NCBI GenBank assembly: GCA_934699065.1
Contig: CAKUWD010000025.1
Location: 1 to 19,710, forward strand
DNA length: 19,710 bases
Reading direction: 5' to 3'
From: an uncultured Treponema sp.
GTDB taxonomy: Bacteria; Spirochaetota; Spirochaetia; Treponematales; Treponemataceae
Below the pieces are notes generated by a model. That model searched no databases. It was not told where the DNA came from and saw only the letters and a list, made by a program, of their open reading frames with translations. This document shows positions 14,948-19,710 of this stretch, piece after piece. A program made the position numbers and the translations under genes. The stretch's first letter is position 1, and the number at the start of each line of letters is the position of its first letter.

Positions 14948-14982
14948 GTGGTTTCGATACGGCTACGCCTACTCAACCACCG
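14948..14982. repeat. Palindromic repeat copy between TrmB-type gene and ddh
   Basis: A 35-base copy in the orientation GTGGTTTCGATAC ... ACTCAACCACC, with core GGC-TAC-GCC. It ends 2 bases before the stop codon position of the regulator gene and lies 25 bases upstream of ddh. Confidence 0.88.
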
Positions 14983-14984
14983 TT

Positions 14985-15677
14985 TTATTTTCCGCCTAAA
15001 AGCGTAATTTTATCCTTTAATGCTTCCTTCATAACCTCAACGAGGTTTTTTTGTCCGGAATACAAACAGGTATCATGTTCATCGCCAGTAAGTTCGCCCG
15101 TAAGAACATAAGATGAATCAGTAATAAAACGGAGCTGACCTTGCTCTGGCTTTGTCTCATAGATTTTAGCTCCTGCAAGCTTAAAGTCTTTAGTAAGAAG
15201 AACAACTTTTTTTCCAGCTTTTACAATTTCAGCAAGTTCATTTTCGAATTCGCCAAGCACCTCCGCCGGCGCCATCATATACAACCGCAGCTCTGTTTCT
15301 GCCAGCATTTGACGGATTTTATTTTTTATATTCTTTGCACCAATAATTGTGATGTATCCATCGCAACTGATTACTTTTCGCGGTGCATGCTTTTCAAGCC
15401 AGAGTGCAGTCTTCTTCAATTCTGAGATTCTATTTTCTGTAAAACGTGAGATTTCCACCGGGCGATATTTTGTAGCTTCACCCTGAACAAGATAAGCCGC
15501 GCCCTTTTCTACAAGAGCTGTAAGGCCTGCATAAACATTTGAACGCGAAATACCAGTATCCTTTGCAACCTCATAGCCCGTCATTTCGCCATGGTTCAAA
15601 AGTGCACAATAAATACTTCCTTCCTGACGAGTAAGTCCAAAATCATTTAAACTGTCTATAAAGTTCATATCTGACAT
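14985..15677 (-). CDS. TrmB family transcriptional regulator
   Basis: A 230-residue protein with an N-terminal winged helix of the TrmB type: GLTRQEGSIYCALL (14-27), then TGYEVAKDTGISRSNVYAGLTALVEKG (33-59), followed by a wing (VQGEATKYRPV). A coiled-coil-like linker (about 78-97) leads into a C-terminal domain (about 105-225) like the ligand-binding/phospholipase-D-like domain of TrmB proteins, though it lacks an HKD nuclease motif. It would bind DNA as a dimer and respond to a small molecule; the effector is unknown. It is co-directional with ddh and lysA with gaps of 61 and 67 bases, so control of that operon is a reasonable guess. A TAGTAGT-N10-ACTACTA palindrome lies upstream. ATG 15677 is used; ATG 15668 is an alternative. 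No clear Shine-Dalgarno. Confidence 0.85.
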   Translation of the reverse strand: MSDMNFIDSLNDFGLTRQEGSIYCALLNHGEMTGYEVAKDTGISRSNVYAGLTALVEKGAAYLVQGEATKYRPVEISRFTENRISELKKTALWLEKHAPRKVISCDGYITIIGAKNIKNKIRQMLAETELRLYMMAPAEVLGEFENELAEIVKAGKKVVLLTKDFKLAGAKIYETKPEQGQLRFITDSSYVLTGELTGDEHDTCLYSGQKNLVEVMKEALKDKITLLGGK

Positions 15678-15713
15678 AAACTGATTCCGCGTCTTTGCTT
15701 TTTGATTCTAAAT

Positions 15714-15737
15714 TAGTAGTTCTATTTAATACTACTA
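15714..15737. promoter_or_regulatory. Candidate operator upstream of TrmB-type gene
   Basis: TAGTAGT (15714-15720) and ACTACTA (15731-15737) are perfect inverted repeats with a 10-base spacer. The site lies 37 bases upstream of the regulator start, in the region of a possible TAGAAT -10 box, so it may be an autoregulatory site. Binding partner unknown. Confidence 0.45.
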
Positions 15738-15778
15738 GCATCAATATACAGATATTTTCATTTAAAGTCAAATTTATA

Positions 15779-15826
15779 ATGGCATAAAGTAAAAAATACT
15801 GTATTATTGGTAAATCGATTAACTAA
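15779..15826 (+). promoter_or_regulatory. Alpha-galactosidase promoter with LacI-like operator
   Basis: ATGGCA (15779-15784) and TATTAT (15802-15807) are 17 bases apart. TTGGTAAATCGATTAACTAA (15807-15826) is an imperfect palindrome centred on CG, with 8 of 10 positions paired, typical in style for LacI/GalR-family operators. It covers the predicted transcription start, a position suited to repression. No LacI-family gene is in the window. Confidence 0.5.
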
Positions 15827-15842
15827 AAAACATGAGGCACTT

Positions 15843-17648
15843 ATGACACCAACAGAACCATCAAAAATATCAGATAAAAAATACCGCTTCGACTCCTTTA
15901 CTAACGGACAGTCTTTTACCGGCAACAAAAAAGGCCGCCTTCCGGCAATGGGCTGGAACAGCTGGAATGCTTTTGGCAGCGGTAACACAGAAGCCCTTAC
16001 AAAAGCCATGGCAGATAAAATCGTTGAGCTTGGACTTGATAAGCTTGGCTATAAATATGTAGTTCTTGATGACGGCTGCTATAAATCTGAACGCGAAGAC
16101 GGCAAGCTTGCTAATGAACCGGTTAAGTTCCCAAGCGGCTTCCGTGCCCTTTCCGACTACGTACACGCAAAAGGCCTTAAGTTTGGAATGTACAACGATA
16201 TAGGAACAAATCTCTGCGCTGGCGCACAAGTAGGAACCTGTGGTTTTGAAAAGACTGATGCCAAATCTTATATTGATTGGGGTGTAGATTTCCTTAAAAT
16301 TGATAACTGTTACTATCTATGGGATAATGCAACTTTCTCAAATCCTGAGAACGCAAAATACGTTTTTGCCCCGAATTTACGTCAGATTCAGTTAAAAAAA
16401 GGTAAATTCTGCATTTTACTCAACGCTGACAAGGGATTTTTAGAAGGTCGTGGTGCAAGCCTTAAAGACGGCTATGTTACAGGAATTGGCACTTTTGACG
16501 GCACAAATACAGGAACAACACCTGTTGGACCAATGAGCAGCGAACTTGTTTTTGATATTGAAGCCCCAGAAACTGGAGAATACAAACTGCTTGTAAACTA
16601 TGCTACAGCCCGCCAGAACGGAACAGGAGAATGGCTGCAAGTGGCTACAGGCAGCGGAAAAGATACTCAGATTTTTTATGATAATCTTCTCCCGCAAACT
16701 GATTCTCCCGAATCCTTCGTAAACTCAAGTCCTATTAAAATCACCTTACAGGCTGGTCGCAACAAGATTCGCCTTATGAATCACCGTCGCCAGGAAAACA
16801 CCCTCTGCTCATATTCTGCAATGCTGGAAGGCTTAAATGAAGCAAAGCCTGATCACGAAGTTCTTCTTTCACTCTGTGAATGGGGAAAAACTCAGCCACA
16901 AAACTGGGGTTACAAAGTTGGAAACTCCTGGCGAATTCTCAACGACATAACTTTTCGGGTTGGTCGGGACGGTGACCCTGGATTTGGAGAATGGACAGAT
17001 CCTGGAACGCCAAGTGTTACCTCACAATACAACAAGGCCGTAATCATGGATGAATTTGCCGGTCTGGACAAGGGCTGGAATGACCCTGACATGCTGATGA
17101 TTGGAATGAAGGGAATGACAACTCAAATGAGTCAGACTCATTTCACAATGTGGTGTATGATGAACTCACCTCTCATGCTGGGACTGGATTTACGTCGGGT
17201 AACAAAAGGAGATGAGCTATATAACATTATTGCTAATGCTGACCTTATCGCTCTCAATCAGGATCCTCTGGGCATTCAGGCAAAACGTATTTTTACTACA
17301 TCAACAAACGGCAACAATGATACCCCAATTACCAGTTCTGATAAAACCTACATAACCGATTGCAATCGCGTAGACATTCTTGCTAAGCCTCTTGCAGACG
17401 GTTCTCTCGCACTTTCTTTTTTTAATTTGAGTCAGGAAAAGAAGACTGGTAATTTTTCTGCAGATCTTTCTCTTATCAAAAATTTTCTTGGCAATAAACT
17501 GTCTGCAGCTTTTTATGAAGCCTCTGCCTTCAGTGTAAAAAATCTCTGGACAGGAGAAAAAACAGAAAACACCAGCGGCACCTTCTGTGTAAACTCTCTT
17601 GCTGCCTGCGGTAACTGTACTTTCTGCATCACACCTCTGGAGAAATAA
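15843..17648 (+). CDS. GH27 alpha-galactosidase with inserted beta-sandwich-like domain
   Basis: A 601-residue glycoside hydrolase of family 27 (EC 3.2.1.22 or related), releasing terminal alpha-galactose from oligosaccharides. The barrel begins with MGWNSWNAFG (36-45), then VVLDDGCY (73-80), and LKIDNC (151-156) with nucleophile Asp154. The second half resumes at SLCEWG (343-348), with WNDPDML (412-418) holding the acid/base Asp416, and ALNQDPLGIQ (470-479). Between Asp154 and SLCEWG, where family members have about 40-50 residues, about 185 residues occur; roughly 195-335 look like a carbohydrate-binding beta-sandwich (FDIEAPETGEYKLLVNYA, ITLQAGRNKIRLMN). A C-terminal beta domain follows. 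No signal peptide, so it is probably cytoplasmic and acts on imported galactosides. ATG 15843 has GAGG 5 bases upstream; an upstream TTG at 15807 lies in the promoter and is rejected. Confidence 0.94.
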   Translation: MTPTEPSKISDKKYRFDSFTNGQSFTGNKKGRLPAMGWNSWNAFGSGNTEALTKAMADKIVELGLDKLGYKYVVLDDGCYKSEREDGKLANEPVKFPSGFRALSDYVHAKGLKFGMYNDIGTNLCAGAQVGTCGFEKTDAKSYIDWGVDFLKIDNCYYLWDNATFSNPENAKYVFAPNLRQIQLKKGKFCILLNADKGFLEGRGASLKDGYVTGIGTFDGTNTGTTPVGPMSSELVFDIEAPETGEYKLLVNYATARQNGTGEWLQVATGSGKDTQIFYDNLLPQTDSPESFVNSSPIKITLQAGRNKIRLMNHRRQENTLCSYSAMLEGLNEAKPDHEVLLSLCEWGKTQPQNWGYKVGNSWRILNDITFRVGRDGDPGFGEWTDPGTPSVTSQYNKAVIMDEFAGLDKGWNDPDMLMIGMKGMTTQMSQTHFTMWCMMNSPLMLGLDLRRVTKGDELYNIIANADLIALNQDPLGIQAKRIFTTSTNGNNDTPITSSDKTYITDCNRVDILAKPLADGSLALSFFNLSQEKKTGNFSADLSLIKNFLGNKLSAAFYEASAFSVKNLWTGEKTENTSGTFCVNSLAACGNCTFCITPLEK

Positions 17649-17649
17649 A

Positions 17650-18084
17650 TTGAAGGAAGAAAGCATCAGTGTCGGAGATTTTGTATTTCAACTTTTTGAG
17701 ACTCACAGAAAAAATTCCAGTCCAAAGATTGATAAATCAGAACTCCTGCGCTACGGTCACTTTCGTGGCTGGCTTGAAGATTCCGATGAACGTAAGCCAG
17801 ATTGCCCGCTCAACCGTCAGACTGCAGCACGAATCATACACATGTTCATGCTGATTGAACTCGGAATTGCTGATCTTCAGGATATAAGTCCGGCAACCAG
17901 TCTTAGAGATTTATATACCTGCCGTGTTTGTATAAATCACATTGCGCAGGTTTATACACGAGGTTTAATGAATGCTGTAAAAAAAGAGGAGCCTGATTTC
18001 TCAGACTCCTCTGCATTATTCTTTAATCATCTTGCACTTGTTTCAAAAACAGAAGCATTCCAGATTATTGGAAAAGATTTTTAA
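17650..18084 (+). CDS. Small uncharacterised protein with SLH-like segment, TTG start
   Basis: A 144-residue protein that I cannot assign firmly. The proposed start is TTG 17650, one base after the galactosidase stop and 7 bases after GGAG (17639-17642), so translation is probably coupled to that gene. No ATG fits upstream except inside the galactosidase. Residues about 53-108 (PLNRQTAARIIHMFM ... DISPATSLRDLYTC ... HIAQVYTRGLM) resemble the helical pattern of S-layer-homology-type repeats as seen in some Firmicutes and Treponema proteins, including CRVC (91-94). It lacks a signal peptide and membrane helix, so a surface role is doubtful. The coding sequence contains the terminator of the convergent gene (codons 113-121), and the last 20 bases overlap that gene's 3' end. 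Function unknown. Confidence 0.6.
   Translation: MKEESISVGDFVFQLFETHRKNSSPKIDKSELLRYGHFRGWLEDSDERKPDCPLNRQTAARIIHMFMLIELGIADLQDISPATSLRDLYTCRVCINHIAQVYTRGLMNAVKKEEPDFSDSSALFFNHLALVSKTEAFQIIGKDF
17979..18011 (-). terminator. Intrinsic terminator of the TIGR03545-type gene, inside the opposing gene
   Basis: Read on the minus strand, GAGGAGTCTGA and TCAGGCTCCTC (bases 17986-18011) form an 11-base-pair stem with one mismatch and a 4-base loop, followed by seven T (17979-17985). It lies 54 bases after the stop of the minus-strand gene and within the coding sequence of the plus-strand gene. Confidence 0.8.
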
Positions 18085-19710
18085 GCTGGCCACCAATCTG
18101 TTTCTGAAGTTCTTTTTTTGCGCCTTCTGCTGCCTGCTTAGCAGCATCTTCGGCCATAGATTTGAGTTTTTGTTCTGCTTCAGCACGTTTTTGCATAAGC
18201 AGATTTTCAAAATCTTTTGTCGAAGTAACAGAGCCATTAAGCAGCTTCTTTATTTCATCAAGCGGTACATACTGACTAAGCGCTCCACCTGAAGCTTCAT
18301 TTATTCTCTTTACAAGTTCAGCCTTGAGATTTGCTTTGATTGCAGCAAGCTGTGCTCCCATTTCTTTTTTCAAAGCATTCACAATCTGCTTATCTGCATC
18401 TGAATCTATAAGTAATTTTAATCCGCCAGAAACAGTGAATCCACTGGTTATACCTGCACGAACAGTATTGATTCTGGCCATAATATTTGAATAAATCTTT
18501 GAAGCATATTCCGGCTCAAAAGGAACTGTAGAAATCTTCAAATCTGTAAGCTGCGTTTTTCCTGTAATTTCAAAACCTTCATCATCAAAAATCTTAAGAA
18601 TTGCATCTACAGCACACTTAGACTTAAATGACGGAACTCCAGGATAAGCACCAAACTTTTCTGCAGGTATATCCATTGTAATATTATTAAGATTATAATC
18701 TGCATAAATTAAAGGCTCACTGGTATTAGTTCTGATATCTACAACAACCTTTGCAGTATGCTGCAAATCCCACAAATCCATATTGAAATTAATTACTGCA
18801 GGCTTATCTATTAAATCCTGATTACTTGCAATATCTGTTGCTTCAGCGTAAAAAATAGGACCAGAACCAGAAAGCTTTTTAATCCATACTTTTGGAACCT
18901 TATCCTGTTTATAGAAAATATCGCGGCCAGGAGCACGATAAATACTGTAACCGGCTTTTTTCTGTTTCTTTTCTTTTGGAGCTTTTTCTTCTTTTGTTTC
19001 GTTTGCCTGTTTTGCCCTCAACTCAATAAGATAATCCACGCCCTGCTCTACATAAGGATAATATTTTCCAAGAACATCGCAAGCAACATTTTCAAACATT
19101 CCGCTTATCAGTTTTGTTCCATCAGAAATATTAAGAGACTTTATCTTATTAATTTCTGCCGTAGCAAAATTTAAATCATGATTTACAGCCGTCTGAACAG
19201 TTCTTCTAAGTCCATCTACTTCCTGAATATCGGCATTAAAGTTATTAAGCAAACCTGTTGCATCATTTTTTACTTTATCAACATTTTTATAAGTTGAATC
19301 CAGAGTTTCGATAAACTCTTTTATTTTCATCGGATTATTCTGAATTGCATTATAATCAAAGGAAATAATGGAATTTACAGATTTTTGAAGAGATTCTACT
19401 GTTGTCTGAATTTCTCCAGGTTTTGCCTGCCATTTTTCGACAATCTGAGGTATCTGTACCTGCAACTGTTCTGCAAGAGCTGGAGTTTTCAACTGAGCAT
19501 AATAACTGTTCATCAGAGCTTCCGGATTTACCTGATTGAATAAGCCCGTAATATTTTTCTCCAGTGAACTTGTGGCTGTAGTCTTTTTTTCAGCAAGTAT
19601 TTTTTCAAACTTTGATTCAGAAGCCTGCTTTTCTGTTTTGTCTTTTTGTTTCTTTATCTTCTTTTCCTGCTTAGGAGGTAATTCTCCTGAAGTTTTCCTT
19701 TCTGTTCCAC
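18065..19710 (-). CDS. TIGR03545-type spirochetal protein, 5' end outside window
   Basis: The frame is open from the window edge to a stop at 18065-18067; 547 residues are visible. Although an ATG occurs at 19513, the same frame continues upstream for 65 more codons without a stop, with a Lys/Glu-rich segment (about GELPPKQEKKIKKQKDK) and then ESKFEKILAEKK, so the true start is beyond 19710. It resembles the uncharacterised family TIGR03545, found in spirochetes, often beside TIGR03546. Visible parts: helical region with coiled-coil tendency (LQVQIPQIVEKWQAK... to VEQGVDYLIELRAKQ), a basic linker (KEEKAPKEKKQKKAG), a beta-rich region with AsmA-like flavour (about 18400-18950), and a C-terminal charged coiled coil ending in QIGGQLKNLFQ. 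An envelope role is likely by analogy, since the N-terminus in relatives is membrane-spanning, but this part is not visible. Confidence 0.82.
   Translation of the reverse strand, partial: GTERKTSGELPPKQEKKIKKQKDKTEKQASESKFEKILAEKKTTATSSLEKNITGLFNQVNPEALMNSYYAQLKTPALAEQLQVQIPQIVEKWQAKPGEIQTTVESLQKSVNSIISFDYNAIQNNPMKIKEFIETLDSTYKNVDKVKNDATGLLNNFNADIQEVDGLRRTVQTAVNHDLNFATAEINKIKSLNISDGTKLISGMFENVACDVLGKYYPYVEQGVDYLIELRAKQANETKEEKAPKEKKQKKAGYSIYRAPGRDIFYKQDKVPKVWIKKLSGSGPIFYAEATDIASNQDLIDKPAVINFNMDLWDLQHTAKVVVDIRTNTSEPLIYADYNLNNITMDIPAEKFGAYPGVPSFKSKCAVDAILKIFDDEGFEITGKTQLTDLKISTVPFEPEYASKIYSNIMARINTVRAGITSGFTVSGGLKLLIDSDADKQIVNALKKEMGAQLAAIKANLKAELVKRINEASGGALSQYVPLDEIKKLLNGSVTSTKDFENLLMQKRAEAEQKLKSMAEDAAKQAAEGAKKELQKQIGGQLKNLFQ

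Noticed and set aside
5106..14982. Repeat copies as a CRISPR array
   Set aside because: Copies are scattered over about 10 kb in both orientations, without regular spacers or cas genes.
15807..15842. Upstream TTG start of the galactosidase
   Set aside because: It lies in the operator and adds 12 unrelated residues; ATG 15843 has GAGG at good spacing.
19513..19710. ATG 19513 as the start of the TIGR03545-type gene
   Set aside because: The frame stays open to the window edge with residues fitting the helical protein, and there is no ribosome-binding site at 19513.

Overview
The window looks like a chromosomal segment of a host-associated or rumen-type Treponema (Spirochaetes). The arguments are a TIGR03545-type protein, a family I know essentially from spirochetes; a BMP/PnrA (TmpC)-type purine-nucleoside lipoprotein with its ABC transporter, as in Treponema pallidum; relaxed spirochetal lipoboxes; and moderate base composition with AT-rich intergenic DNA. 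The genus is an inference from gene content.

Layout. 1-1127 (-): almost complete tocopherol-cyclase-like protein, cut by the left edge. 1184-2302 (+): birA, biotin ligase with a DNA-binding domain. 2306-5927 (-): bioY, an EcfA-type ATPase, an EcfT-type permease and an S41-like lipoprotein, forming a biotin ECF-transporter operon whose promoter carries a near-perfect BirA box. 5928-6104: BirA box, promoter and a large inverted pair of a dispersed palindromic repeat. 6105-11094 (-): PnrA-like nucleoside-binding lipoprotein, then, behind a terminator, a hairpin-rich spacer and a second promoter, a double-ABC ATPase and two permeases. 11152-12475 (-): MATE transporter with an apparent frameshift near its start. 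12634-15677 (-): TrmB-type regulator, meso-diaminopimelate dehydrogenase (ddh) and diaminopimelate decarboxylase (lysA), consistent with lysine synthesis by the dehydrogenase route. 15843-18084 (+): GH27 alpha-galactosidase with a domain inserted in the barrel, behind a promoter and a LacI-like operator, followed by a small coupled gene. 18065-19710 (-): TIGR03545-type protein, 5' end outside the window.

How parts work together. BirA is likely both biotin ligase and repressor of the biotin-uptake operon next to it. The nucleoside receptor and transporter form one uptake system with separate promoters for receptor and transporter. TrmB, ddh and lysA form a lysine/DAP unit.

The most striking features are structural: a family of palindromic repeats (arms GGTGGTTGAGT and GTATCGAAACCACC) whose hairpin cores differ between copies in a compensatory way. 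One copy is translated in frame inside the EcfA-type ATPase and another seems split by a short insertion next to the MATE start. A further pattern is three promoters placed 7-8 bases upstream of start codons that lack a Shine-Dalgarno sequence, suggesting leaderless mRNAs. No tRNA, rRNA, CRISPR array, insertion sequence or phage gene was recognised. No gene-free stretch exceeds 300 bases; the longest is 9726-9981.
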